The notes: generated from the sequence alone by a model not told the origin. Shown: positions 53,780-61,816, counted from the first letter of the stretch. The stretch is DNA of 64,000 nt from Rhodobacterales bacterium (GCA_002747325.1 PDOZ01000026.1:78643-142642), one strand, 5' to 3'. Program-made: numbers and translations.

Positions 53780-55030
53780 TTACAGGTCTCCAAAGGGTAG
53801 GAAATTCAACATCTTACCCGCCTCAAGCTCCGCCACCTCCGCCGGGATCATCAGCATCCCATCGGCGTCGCTCAGGGTGGCCACGCGGTGCGAATGGGTG
53901 GCGCTCGCGGGTTCAGCCAGGGCGCGCCCCGCTTCGTCAAACCCGGTCAGACGGGCCAGGCGCAGCTCCGCGCGGCCCGGCTTGTGACGCAGCGCTTGCG
54001 CCAAAACCACCGGCCGCACCCCCGGATCAAACGCCGCCCCGGTGAGCCGCGCAACGATCTGCCGCCCGAAGAGCGTATAAGTCGCCAGCGCCGAAAACGG
54101 GTTGCCCGGCAGGCCGAGCCAGTAGCTGTCGCGCAGCCGCCCAAGGCTCACCGGCTTACCCGGTTTGATCGACACTTTAGAGAACAGCAACGCGCCACCA
54201 AGCGCCAGAAATTCCGGCTTCACATGATCCGCCACCCCGACGGACACGCCCCCGGAGGTGATGATCAAATCCGCCTCAGCGCTCAGGCGCATCAGCGCAG
54301 CGCGGGTGGCCTCCGCCGTATCGGCGCCGTGAACCATCTGCGTCACCTCAACATCCGGGCGGTGCAGCGCCGCGGCCAGCGCGGGGTTGTTCACATCCCA
54401 GATCTGCGCCCCCTCCAGCGGTTCCCCCGCCGGACGCAGCTCATCACCGGAGATCAGGAACGCCACCCGCACCCGACGCCGCACCCGCAGCGCACCGTGC
54501 CCGCCCGCCGCCGCCGCCGCAATCTCGCGCGCGCCCAGCCGGGTGCCGGGAGACAACAGCCGGTCGCCCGGTGCCATATCGCCCCCCGCGCGGCGGATAT
54601 TGGCGCGCGGCTCCGGCGCGGCCGTCAGGGTAATCGCGTCGCCTTCTCGGGTCACATGCTCCTGCATCACCACCGCATCCGTCCCCTCCGGCACCGGCGC
54701 GCCGGTCAAAACCTGCACCGCACCATCAAAGCGCGCGGGCGGCACAGAACCGGCCAACACCCGCCCCGTCACCGGCAGGGTCCACGGCCCCTCGCCCGCA
54801 AAATCCACCAGTTTCACCGCATAGCCGTCCATGGCGGAATTGTCGAAAGGCGGGGTCAGCGCCCGGGCGCATACCTCCTCCGCCAATACCCGCCCCGCCG
54901 CTTGCGCCAACGGCACAATCTCGGTCTCGCCCACCGGCGCCACTTCCGCCTCGATCCGCGCCTGCGCCTCTTCGATGGGCAACAAGGGGTCCGGCAGGCT
55001 GTCACAGTCACAATCGCGCGTCTTTGTCAT
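53780..55030 (-). CDS. moeA: Molybdopterin molybdotransferase
   Basis: Inserts molybdate into adenylylated molybdopterin; 416 residues. Family blocks: FDNSAMDGYAVKL, VMQEHVTREGD, GGDMAPGDRLLSPGT, FLISGDELRPAGEPLEGAQIWDVN, ADLIITSGGVSVGVADHVK, LFSKVSIKPGKPVSLG and YWLGLPGNPFSALATYTLF. The N-terminus contains a Cys/Asp cluster (DCDCDSLPDPLLP), seen in Rhodobacterales MoeA. moaB/mogA are not in the window. It heads moeA-DUF2478-SIP and faces away from the B12 operon; the 429 bp between hold the promoter and cobalamin riboswitch of that operon but no gene. Confidence 0.95.
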   Translation of the reverse strand: MTKTRDCDCDSLPDPLLPIEEAQARIEAEVAPVGETEIVPLAQAAGRVLAEEVCARALTPPFDNSAMDGYAVKLVDFAGEGPWTLPVTGRVLAGSVPPARFDGAVQVLTGAPVPEGTDAVVMQEHVTREGDAITLTAAPEPRANIRRAGGDMAPGDRLLSPGTRLGAREIAAAAAGGHGALRVRRRVRVAFLISGDELRPAGEPLEGAQIWDVNNPALAAALHRPDVEVTQMVHGADTAEATRAALMRLSAEADLIITSGGVSVGVADHVKPEFLALGGALLFSKVSIKPGKPVSLGRLRDSYWLGLPGNPFSALATYTLFGRQIVARLTGAAFDPGVRPVVLAQALRHKPGRAELRLARLTGFDEAGRALAEPASATHSHRVATLSDADGMLMIPAEVAELEAGKMLNFLPFGDL

Positions 55031-55138
55031 GTCTTTTGCCTTACTTGCGAAGTTTACCGCACTCTACGCCCAGATGCGGCAGAGGGAAACACCTGCGTTC
55101 CGATATTCGCCAGGGCGCGTGCGGCCCGTTTAATCCGG

Positions 55139-55168
55139 TTGACAAAACGCCCTTGGACGCGACAGATA
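55139..55168 (+). promoter_or_regulatory. Candidate promoter of the cobalamin uptake operon
   Basis: A perfect TTGACA (55139-55144) is followed after 18 bp by CAGATA (55163-55168). It ends just before the conserved part of the cobalamin riboswitch, as expected for its promoter. Confidence 0.5.
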
Positions 55169-55177
55169 GCCGCGATG

Positions 55178-55362
55178 GGTCCCGGCGGCGCACAGCGTGG
55201 TCGGGATGAAAAAGGGAACACGGTGCGGTGTAGCCAACAGGCGCCAAATCCGTGACTGCCCCCGCAACTGTGAGCGGAGAGCGACCCGTCAAGCCACTGG
55301 ACCTAACGGTCCGGGAAGGGACGGCAAGCTTTGACCCGCGAGTCAGGAGACCTGCCATCGGA
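55178..55362 (+). ncRNA. Cobalamin (adenosylcobalamin) riboswitch
   Basis: Conserved cobalamin-aptamer blocks appear in the right order: AAAGGGAACACGGTG, AATCCGTGACTGCCCCCGCAACTGTGAGCGG (cores CCGTGACTGC and CCCGCAACTGTGAGCGG), AAGCCACTGG, CCGGGAAGGG, and the B12 box GAGTCAGGAGACCTGCC. The riboswitch binds B12 coenzyme and, in this family, turns off uptake genes. Downstream are the 2Fe-2S protein gene and a BtuFCD-type importer. The exact 5' edge of the P1 stem is not resolved; I give the region of conserved sequence. Confidence 0.95.
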
Positions 55363-55436
55363 ATTTGAACGCAACCGGGCGGTGGGCCCAGGGGGTTGAG
55401 ATGCAGATTTTCCGGAAGGTTCCGGTGCGCGATATG

Positions 55437-55457
55437 CTGCCTCCTGACACGAGGCAG
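55437..55457 (+). promoter_or_regulatory. Hairpin that sequesters the ribosome-binding site of the first B12-operon gene
   Basis: CTGCCTC (55437-55443) pairs perfectly with GAGGCAG (55451-55457); the second arm contains the GAGG Shine-Dalgarno of the gene starting at 55460. A separate perfect stem CCGGAA/TTCCGG lies at 55412-55425. The hairpin position between aptamer and start codon suggests translational control by the riboswitch, by inference. Confidence 0.5.
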
Positions 55458-55459
55458 AG

Positions 55460-56179
55460 ATGGACGCGACCCTTTACCTGATTTCGGCGCAGCATGTGTC
55501 GGCGGGCCGGTTCAAGGATCTGGCCGGTAAGCTGGAGGCGCAAGCGCCGGGGCTTGCGCGTGCCATTCGTCTTGAGGCGGAGGGCGACGGGCTTTGGGCG
55601 GCGCTGGACACATTGCGCGCCGCCGGGGCGTGCCGCATTGAATTGCGCCCGATCGGCCTGCCCTTCTCGCAAAGTCTGGAACGCTGGTTGCCCGGCGCGG
55701 CGGGGCGCTGGCTGTCACAGCAATCCGCCCCCTGCCCCGAATTGTTCATAGCCGATGCACCGCAATTCGATGCGCAAACCATCCGCGCCGCCGCCCGTGC
55801 CGAAGTGGCGCTGCGCCCGATTACGCCGGACCCGAAGGGACATCTCGGCAAGGGGTGGGACATGCCGCCGCCCGCGCGCCACCATATCCTCCTCTGCGCC
55901 GGGCCGCGCTGTCACCTCTACGACACGCCCAACCTCGCTGCCTTTCTCAACGAAGAAATCCGCCGCGCCGGGCTGGCCGATGACTGCCTCGTGACCACCA
56001 CCGGCTGCCTCTATCCGTGCAATTCCGGCCCCGCCCTCGTGCATTACCCGGTGGGGCACTGGTATCAGATCCGCGACGCCAAAGCCGTCAGACGCTTCGT
56101 CGCAGAAGCGCTCGTTGCCGGGCGCATCCCGCGAGACTTACATTTCCACACAACAGGAGACCCCTATGAAACTGCTTAA
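55460..56179 (+). CDS. 2Fe-2S thioredoxin-like ferredoxin domain protein of the B12 operon
   Basis: 239 residues. The C-terminal domain (from about 135) is a thioredoxin-like 2Fe-2S ferredoxin: HHILLCAGPRCHLY with Cys146 and Cys151, and TTTGCLYPCNSGPALV with Cys183 and Cys187, matching the C-x4-C plus C-x3-C arrangement. The N-terminal half (MDATLYLISAQHVSAGRFKDLAG to LSQQSAPCPELFIADA) looks like a degraded CbiX/sirohydrochlorin-chelatase-like domain, but I see no convincing metal ligands. Placed first after a cobalamin riboswitch, it probably acts in cobalt or corrinoid metabolism, e.g. corrinoid reduction or cobalt insertion. Its end overlaps the binding-protein gene start by 14 bp. Confidence 0.78.
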   Translation: MDATLYLISAQHVSAGRFKDLAGKLEAQAPGLARAIRLEAEGDGLWAALDTLRAAGACRIELRPIGLPFSQSLERWLPGAAGRWLSQQSAPCPELFIADAPQFDAQTIRAAARAEVALRPITPDPKGHLGKGWDMPPPARHHILLCAGPRCHLYDTPNLAAFLNEEIRRAGLADDCLVTTTGCLYPCNSGPALVHYPVGHWYQIRDAKAVRRFVAEALVAGRIPRDLHFHTTGDPYETA

Positions 56180-57098
56180 ACTTGCCCTGCCGCTGGCCCT
56201 GATGGCGGGCGCAGCCCATGCCGAAAGCGTCACCATCGACAGCTGTGACGTGTCCCAGACCTTCGCCAAGGCGCCGACCCGCGCCATCACGCTGAACCAG
56301 TAGGCGACCGAAGTCATGCTCGCCCTTGGCCTCGAAGGCTCGATGGTCGGCACCGCCTATATGGACGACGAAATCCCGGCCCAGTGGCAGGCCGCTTATG
56401 CGACCGTGCCGGTGCTGGCGGAGAAATATCCGGCCCGCGAAGTGGTCATGGCCGCCGAGCCGGACTTCCTCTTCGCCGGTTTCAGCTCCGCCTATTCCGA
56501 GAAGAACCTCGGCGCGCAGGCGGAGTGGAACGAGTTGGGCATCGGCACCTATCTGGTGGACGCGTCCTGTAAAGCGCATCACCCGAAGAATGAGCCCTTC
56601 ACGGTTCAGCCGATCCTGACCGACATCGAGATCATTGGCGATATTTTCCATGTCGAGGACCGCGCCGATGCGCTGGTGGCCAAAATGCAGGCACGTCTGG
56701 ACGCGGTGAAAGCGCATCCGGCGGGCGCGGGCAAATCCGTGTTCATCTTTGACAGCGGCGATGAGACCCCGTTCTCCGTTGGCTGCTGCGGCACGCCGAC
56801 CCTGCTGGCCTCGCTCACCGGGCTGGAAAACATCGCGGGCGATGTTGAGGGCACCTGGATCGACCTCGCATGGGAGCGTGTTGTCGCCGCTGACCCGGAC
56901 GTGATCTTGCTGATCGAAGCCGACTGGTCCACCGCCGCCGACAAGCGCGCTTACATGGAAGCCGACCCGGTTCTTTCTCAGCTGACCGCCGTAAAAGAGG
57001 GCCGTTTTGTCTCCGTGCCGTTCTCGGAAACGCTGCTCGGCATGCGCTTTGCCGACGGGGTGGAGAACCTGAACGCGCAACTGGCCGACCTGCACTGA
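56166..57098 (+). pseudogene. btuF: BtuF-like B12-binding ABC protein with an in-frame amber codon
   Basis: Periplasmic binding protein of a corrinoid importer. The frame from ATG 56166 runs MKLLKLALPLALMAGAAHA (signal peptide), then SVTIDSCDVSQTFAKAPTRAITLNQ, and then TAG at 56301-56303 (codon 46). In the same frame and without loss the domain continues ATEVMLALGLEG, VGTAYMDDEIPAQW, FLFAGFSSAYSE, FIFDSGDETPFSVGCCG to the TGA at 57096. So a single C-to-T change from a Gln codon (CAG to TAG) would explain it. Without readthrough the main part could only start at ATG 56316, without signal peptide. Either the gene is a recent pseudogene, or readthrough or sequencing error occurs. The neighbouring transport genes are intact. 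Confidence 0.85.
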
Positions 57099-57108
57099 CG
57101 CTGCGGCC

Positions 57109-58116
57109 ATGCGTTCCCGGTTTCCGATCCTCTTCCCGCTGTCGCTGGGGCTTCTGGCCCTGGCGATGGTGGCGGGCGTGCTTTGGGGCACGGCCGACAT
57201 CACCTGGGGGCAGCGCCTCGCCATCCTGACCGGCGCGCCCGAAGCGCCGCGCGGCCTGAGCCTGATCGTCTGGCAATGGCGCATCCCGCGGGTCTTGGCG
57301 GTGGCACTGATCGGAGCCGGGCTGGCGCTGGCAGGCGGACTGATGCAGACCGCCCTGCGCAACCCGATGGCAGACCCGTATCTCATGGGCCTGTCCTCTG
57401 GCGCCAGCGCAGCGGCGGTCGGCGGCATCATCTGGTTGCCGGACAACATCACCGGCGCCATCGGCATTCCCGCGCTGGCCTTCCTCGGCGCGGGCACCGC
57501 CTTTGCCATGACGCTCGGCCTGTCGATGCGGCGCGGCAGGCCGCTCGATCCGCTGGTCGTCATCCTCGCGGGCGTTGCTGTTTCTCTTATGTTTCAATCC
57601 CTTACCGCGTTTTTCCTCTATCTTGGCGACCCGCACGCAACCCGCTCCGCCATGGGCTGGCTGATGGGCACGGCGGCGGGCACCGAATGGGCGGAAGTGC
57701 CGATGCTGGCCATTGGCGTGACCCTTGTCGCCCTGCCGGCGCTGTGGCGCGCGGGCGATCTGGACGCAACGCTGCTGGGCGATGAGCGGGCGGAAGACCT
57801 CGGGGTTTCCGTCCTGCGCCTGCGCCTCGCCATCTTCGTCGCCACCGTAGTGCTGACCGGGCTGGCCGTGGCGGTGGCGGGCATCGTCGGCTTCATCGGC
57901 CTGATCCTGCCGCATATGGCACGGCTGCTCACCGGCGCGCGCCACCGGGTCATGCTGCCGCTGGCCATGTCGCTCGGCGCCACGACGCTGGTGGCGGTGG
58001 ACCTGCTCTGCCGCCTGCTGCTGGCCCCGGAAGAACTGCCGCTCGGCGTGTTGCTGGCCCTCTTCGCCGCGCCGCCCTTCATCTACATTCTGCGGGGGCT
58101 GCGCCGTGATGCCTGA
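57109..58116 (+). CDS. btuC: FecCD/BtuC-family ABC transporter permease
   Basis: Membrane channel of the importer, 335 residues with about ten helices. Family blocks: IVWQWRIPRVLAVALIGAGLALAGGLMQTALRNPMADPYLMGLSSGA (cores WRIPRVLAV, GLMQTALRNPMADP and LGLSSGA-like MGLSSGA), and the loop AVAGIVGFIGLILPHMARLLTGARHRVMLP (core VGFIGLILPHMARLL), which contacts the ATPase. Its placement under a cobalamin riboswitch favours B12 rather than siderophore transport. It begins 10 bp after the binding-protein frame and overlaps the ATPase gene. Confidence 0.9.
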   Translation: MRSRFPILFPLSLGLLALAMVAGVLWGTADITWGQRLAILTGAPEAPRGLSLIVWQWRIPRVLAVALIGAGLALAGGLMQTALRNPMADPYLMGLSSGASAAAVGGIIWLPDNITGAIGIPALAFLGAGTAFAMTLGLSMRRGRPLDPLVVILAGVAVSLMFQSLTAFFLYLGDPHATRSAMGWLMGTAAGTEWAEVPMLAIGVTLVALPALWRAGDLDATLLGDERAEDLGVSVLRLRLAIFVATVVLTGLAVAVAGIVGFIGLILPHMARLLTGARHRVMLPLAMSLGATTLVAVDLLCRLLLAPEELPLGVLLALFAAPPFIYILRGLRRDA

Positions 58117-58861
58117 ACCAACCCTGGAACTGCGCAACCTCAGCGTGGCCATCGGCCAGACGCCCTATGTGCGCGACGTGTCGATCGCGCTGGCGCCCGG
58201 CGAAGTGTTCGGCCTGCTCGGCCCCAACGGCGCCGGCAAAACCACCCTGCTGCGCACCCTCTATCACGCCGCCCGCCCCAGCGCGGGCGAAATCCTGCTG
58301 CACGGCCGCGCGCAGGCGGACTGGCCGCGCCGCGACTGGTCCCGCGCCGTGGGCGCGCTGGTGCAAAGCTCGGGGTTGCTGGCCGGGCTGACGCCGGTGG
58401 ACATCGTGGATATCGGCCTGCGCCCGCTGGGCCTGACCCGCGCCGAAAACGACACCCGCCTTGACGCGGCCCTGCGCCTTGTCGGGCTGACAGAGCAACG
58501 CGACCAAAGCGCCGAAAGCCTGTCAGGCGGCGAATTGCAGCGCTGCTATTTTGCACAACTCTTGGCCCGCGACCCGGAGCTATACATCCTCGACGAACCG
58601 ACCAACCACCTCGACCTGCATTACCAACTGCGCCTGCTCGACGAGGTGCGCGCCCGCGGTAAAACCGCACTGGCCACCTTCCACGACCTCGCCATCGCCG
58701 CCCGCTATTGCGACCGGGTCGCGGTGATGGAACAGGGCCGCGTCGTCGCGATGGGCCCGGTCCAAGAGGTGCTGACCCGCGACCGCCTGATCCAAAGCTA
58801 CCGCGTCGAGGCCGAACTGATAAACGGCGCGTTGTATCTCGAAAGGCCGGTTCTGGATTAA
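58109..58861 (+). CDS. btuD: ABC transporter ATP-binding protein, B12 uptake
   Basis: 250 residues powering the importer. Walker A GPNGAGKTT (about 38-46), Q-loop LVQSSGLLAGL, signature LSGGELQRCYFAQLLARDPEL, Walker B LYILDEPTNHLDLHYQL, and the switch His in TFHDLAIAARYCDRVAVM (all typical of FecE/BtuD). The ATG at 58109 overlaps the stop of the permease gene (58114-58116), which indicates coupled translation; a GTG one codon earlier is less likely. It is the last gene of the operon. A 162-bp non-coding gap with small repeated motifs separates it from the tRNA. Confidence 0.92.
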   Translation: MPEPTLELRNLSVAIGQTPYVRDVSIALAPGEVFGLLGPNGAGKTTLLRTLYHAARPSAGEILLHGRAQADWPRRDWSRAVGALVQSSGLLAGLTPVDIVDIGLRPLGLTRAENDTRLDAALRLVGLTEQRDQSAESLSGGELQRCYFAQLLARDPELYILDEPTNHLDLHYQLRLLDEVRARGKTALATFHDLAIAARYCDRVAVMEQGRVVAMGPVQEVLTRDRLIQSYRVEAELINGALYLERPVLD

Positions 58862-58918
58862 ACGCCTTTAACCACCTCTACACAAAGAACGCGGAACGGC
58901 AAGCAATGGCGGCAGAAG

Positions 58919-58981
58919 CAATGCGGTCCATCTCTGGATTCGGGTGGTAATGTGGACCACGCACAATTCCAATGCGGTCCA
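58919..58981 (+). repeat. Short repeated motif CAATGCGGTCCA with an inverted relative
   Basis: Two direct copies of CAATGCGGTCCA at 58919-58930 and 58970-58981 flank TGTGGACCACGC (58951-58962), whose reverse complement GCGTGGTCCACA resembles GCGGTCCACA in the second copy. It lies in the gap between the btuD stop and tRNA-Thr. It could be a binding site or a remnant; nothing else is recognised in this stretch. Confidence 0.4.
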
Positions 58982-59023
58982 CAATCGGAAATAACTTAAT
59001 CTTTTCAAAGGGTTGTTTTTATC

Positions 59024-59099
59024 TGGTGCCCCCACACGGACTCGAACCGCGGACCTACTGATTACAAATCAGTTGCTCTACCAGCTGAGCTATAGGGGC
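59024..59099 (-). tRNA. tRNA-Thr (anticodon TGT)
   Basis: Read on the minus strand, 76 nt with encoded CCA. Acceptor GCCCCTA/TGGGGGC (one U-G pair), D-arm GCTC/GAGC, anticodon arm ACTGA-TTTGTAA-TCAGT with anticodon TGT at 34-36, a variable loop AGGTC, and T-arm CGCGG-TTCGAGT-CCGTG. All stems close. It decodes ACA codons for threonine (and with modification ACG). Confidence 0.97.
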
Positions 59100-59150
59100 G
59101 CTGGGGTTTCTTAGCCGGGGGGCGGCGGGCGTTCAAGGGGTTTTCGCGCC

Positions 59151-60863
59151 TCAGCTCTGCCCGCCGGTTTTTCCCTTCGCCGCCACGAACACCGCGATCA
59201 GGCCGACCAGCATGACGATCAGCGCCGCCGGGCTGGCTTCGCCCAGTTGTTCCAGCGAGGCTTTTTCGTACACGCGGGTCGAGAGGGTGTGGAAATTGAA
59301 CGGGCGCAGGAGCAGGGTCGCGGGCAATTCCTTTACGCTGTCAACGAAAACCAGCACCAGCGCCGTGCCGACGGAGCCGCGGATCAGGGGGAGATAGACG
59401 TCGGTCAGGGTGCCGCGGGCGGTGCGGCCGAGGGAGCGGGCGGCCATGGGCAGCGAGGGCGAGACCCGGCCCAGCGCGGAATCGGTTGCGCCCTGAGCGA
59501 TGGCGAAAAAGCGCACGGCGAAGGCGTAGACCATGGCGAAGGCGGTGCCGGTCAGCACGAGGCCCGGATCCCAGCCGGTCAGCGCCAGAACCCCGTCCGC
59601 CATCGCATTATCGAACGCGGCGAGCGGGATCAGGATGCCAACGGCGAGGACAGCGCCGGGGGCGGCGTAGCCCAGCGTGGTGAAGGGCAGGAGCTTGCGC
59701 GGCAAGGTCGAACGCGACAGGCGCACGCCGTAAACGAGGAGCAGCGCGGCGATGACCGTCACCACCGCCGCTGCCCCGCCGACAGCGACCGTATTGACCG
59801 CCGCGCGGATCAGGCCGGGCGCGTAGAACCCGTCGAGATTATGCCAGGCGTGGTCCAAAATCACCCCGACCGGCAGCACGAAACCAACGGAAAACGGCAC
59901 GAGGCAGACGATGGTCGCGGTCCAGCCCGCCGCGCCGCGCAACCGCACCGGCTGCGACGGGCGGATCTGGCGCGCGGTCTGGTAAAATCGGCTCTTGCGC
60001 CGCCCGGCCCGCTCCAGCCCGAGCAGCAAAAACACCAGCACCAACGACACCAGCGCCAGTTGCGCCGCCCCGCCCGCGTTGTTCATTTCCAGCCAGGTGG
60101 TGAAAATCCCGGTGGTGAGGGTCTGCACGGCGAAGTATTCCACCACGCCAAAATCCGCCACCGCTTCCATCATCACGATGGCCATGCCCGCCGCAATCGA
60201 CGGACGCGCCAGCGGCAGGGCCACGCGCCAGAAGCGCTCAAACGGCCCCGCGCCCAGCGTGCGGGCAACCTCATACACCCCGCCGGATTGCTCGCGAAAG
60301 GCAGCGCGAGCGAGAAAGTAGACATAGGGGTAAAGCGCGGCGGAAATGACCACGATGGCGGCGCCAAGGGTGCGCACCTCGGGGAACCAGTAATCGCGCG
60401 CGCTCTGCCAGCCGAAAATCTCGCGCAACGTGACCTGCACCACGCCGGAATAATCGAGAAAATCCACCAACGCATAGGCACCGACATAGGCCGGGATGGC
60501 CAGCGGAAACACCAACGCCCATTCGAGCCAGCGCGCGCCGGGGAACCGATACATCGCCACCAGCCAGCCGGTCAGCGTCCCCGTCGCCCCCGCCAGCAAC
60601 GCCACGCCGAGCGACAGCAACACCGTGTTGGTCAGGTAGCGCGGCAACACCGTGTCCATAAGGTGCGGCCAGATGTTTTCTGTCGGGTTGAAGGCGAGCC
60701 AGACCAGCGCCAATATCGGCCCCACCACCAGCGCCGCAATGCCCAGCACCAACAGCGACCAGAGGCTTGGACGCCACAAGCGGGCGCGCAAAACCGGATT
60801 GACGCGCGAAGCCGATCTGGACGGGCTGACAAAGACCATCGGGGCATACCTAAGCAAATTCAT
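59151..60863 (-). CDS. Iron-type ABC transporter permease (FbpB/ThiP-like, two fused domains)
   Basis: 570 residues with twelve or so helices, i.e. two BPD_transp_1 domains fused head to tail, as in FbpB/SfuB ferric ion and ThiP thiamine permeases. EAA-type loops are visible in each half: EVARTLGAGPFERFWRVALPLARPSIAAG and AARSLGRTARGTLTDVYLPLIRGSVGTAL (cores RTLGAGPFERFWRVALPLARP and RSLGRTARGTLTDVYLPLI). VDFGVVEYFAVQTLTTGIF is shared with Fe(III) permeases. No binding protein or ATPase lies next to it. The start is uncertain: 60863 has AGGGG 7 nt upstream and gives MNLLRYAPM; 60839 gives MVFVSPSRSA with a weak site. Divergent from the gene at 60941 across a palindrome. Confidence 0.87.
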   Translation of the reverse strand: MNLLRYAPMVFVSPSRSASRVNPVLRARLWRPSLWSLLVLGIAALVVGPILALVWLAFNPTENIWPHLMDTVLPRYLTNTVLLSLGVALLAGATGTLTGWLVAMYRFPGARWLEWALVFPLAIPAYVGAYALVDFLDYSGVVQVTLREIFGWQSARDYWFPEVRTLGAAIVVISAALYPYVYFLARAAFREQSGGVYEVARTLGAGPFERFWRVALPLARPSIAAGMAIVMMEAVADFGVVEYFAVQTLTTGIFTTWLEMNNAGGAAQLALVSLVLVFLLLGLERAGRRKSRFYQTARQIRPSQPVRLRGAAGWTATIVCLVPFSVGFVLPVGVILDHAWHNLDGFYAPGLIRAAVNTVAVGGAAAVVTVIAALLLVYGVRLSRSTLPRKLLPFTTLGYAAPGAVLAVGILIPLAAFDNAMADGVLALTGWDPGLVLTGTAFAMVYAFAVRFFAIAQGATDSALGRVSPSLPMAARSLGRTARGTLTDVYLPLIRGSVGTALVLVFVDSVKELPATLLLRPFNFHTLSTRVYEKASLEQLGEASPAALIVMLVGLIAVFVAAKGKTGGQS

Positions 60864-60887
60864 CAGGTATCCCCTACCCAAAACAAA

Positions 60888-60900
60888 CTGGACTGTCCAG
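60888..60900. promoter_or_regulatory. Perfect palindrome in a divergent promoter region, possible operator
   Basis: CTGGACTGTCCAG is a perfect 13-bp palindrome between the divergently transcribed permease and the gene at 60941. A TATATT box (60911-60916) for the + strand gene starts 10 bp downstream of it. The binding protein is unknown. Confidence 0.4.
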
Positions 60901-60940
60901 AGAGCAGACGTATATTGCTTCAAAACTCAGGGAGACCCGC

Positions 60941-61816
60941 ATGAAAATCGCGTTTCACATGGGCGCCCATTGCACCGATGAAGACCAGTTGCTGAAAACC
61001 CTTTTGCGAAATCAGGATGTGCTGGCGCAACACGGGGTCGGCGTGCCCGCTCCGAGCCGGTTTCGCACCCTGTTTCGCGACGCGGTGCAGAGCCTTGACG
61101 GGGCAGCGGCCAGCGCTCAGATGCAACAGGGGCTGATCGACGCGCTGCGCGACCATCAGGACGTCACCCGGCTGATCTTTTCGCGCGACAATTTCATCTG
61201 CAACGCGCCGAAAGCGCTGGAAAAGGGCGTTTTATACCAGCGCGCGGGCAACAAATCGCGCGCCTTGCGCAACCTGTTCGCCGATCACGAGGTCGAGTTC
61301 TTCTTCGCCATGCGCAACCCCGCCACCTTCCTGCCCGCGCTGTCGGGCGCCATGGAGCCGCGCGAGTTCCACGACATGATGCGCGGCGTGGTGCCGGAAA
61401 ACCTGCTGTGGTCGGAGATGATCCGCGACATCCGCACCAACAACCCGGACTGCCCGATCACGGTCTGGTGCAACGAGGACACGCCGCTGATCTGGCCGGA
61501 AGTGCTGCACACGCTGGCCGGGATCGACGCGCGCGTCCCGCTGCAAGGCGAGTTGGACATTGCCGCGTCGATCATGGCGCCACAGGGCTTTGCCCGGCTG
61601 GAGAGCTACCTCGCAACCCATCCCCCCGCCAACCCCACGCACCGCCACCGCGTCCTCGCCGCTTTCCTCGACAAATACGCGCTGGACGAGGCGATGGAAG
61701 AGGAGGTTGACCTGCCGGGCTGGACACCGGAATTGGTCGTACAGCTGAGCGACATCTATGATGGCGACATGCAGGACGTGGCGGAAATTCCGGGGGTGCG
61801 GCTGATCGAGCCATAA
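60941..61816 (+). CDS. Conserved-looking protein, possibly sulfotransferase-like fold
   Basis: 291 residues, no signal peptide. The N-terminus MKIAFHMGAHCTDEDQLLKTLLRN has the shape of the first strand and loop of sulfotransferase-like nucleotide-binding proteins (HxGxxxT/S), and VEFFFAMRNPATFLPAL resembles the RNP-containing 3'-PAPS region (RNP followed by a helix). The rest, e.g. ENLLWSEMIRDIRTNNPDCPITVWCNEDTPLIWPEVL, fits an alpha/beta protein. The canonical P-loop KxGTT is missing, so catalysis is doubtful. AGGGAG lies before the ATG. It is divergent from the permease and is followed by a dipeptidase gene 68 bp downstream. No function is assigned. Confidence 0.6.
   Translation: MKIAFHMGAHCTDEDQLLKTLLRNQDVLAQHGVGVPAPSRFRTLFRDAVQSLDGAAASAQMQQGLIDALRDHQDVTRLIFSRDNFICNAPKALEKGVLYQRAGNKSRALRNLFADHEVEFFFAMRNPATFLPALSGAMEPREFHDMMRGVVPENLLWSEMIRDIRTNNPDCPITVWCNEDTPLIWPEVLHTLAGIDARVPLQGELDIAASIMAPQGFARLESYLATHPPANPTHRHRVLAAFLDKYALDEAMEEEVDLPGWTPELVVQLSDIYDGDMQDVAEIPGVRLIEP

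Noticed and set aside
56301..56303. Recoding of the in-frame stop as selenocysteine
   Set aside because: The codon is TAG, not TGA, and no selenocysteine insertion element or family Cys/Sec position is expected there; a Gln codon mutation is simpler.
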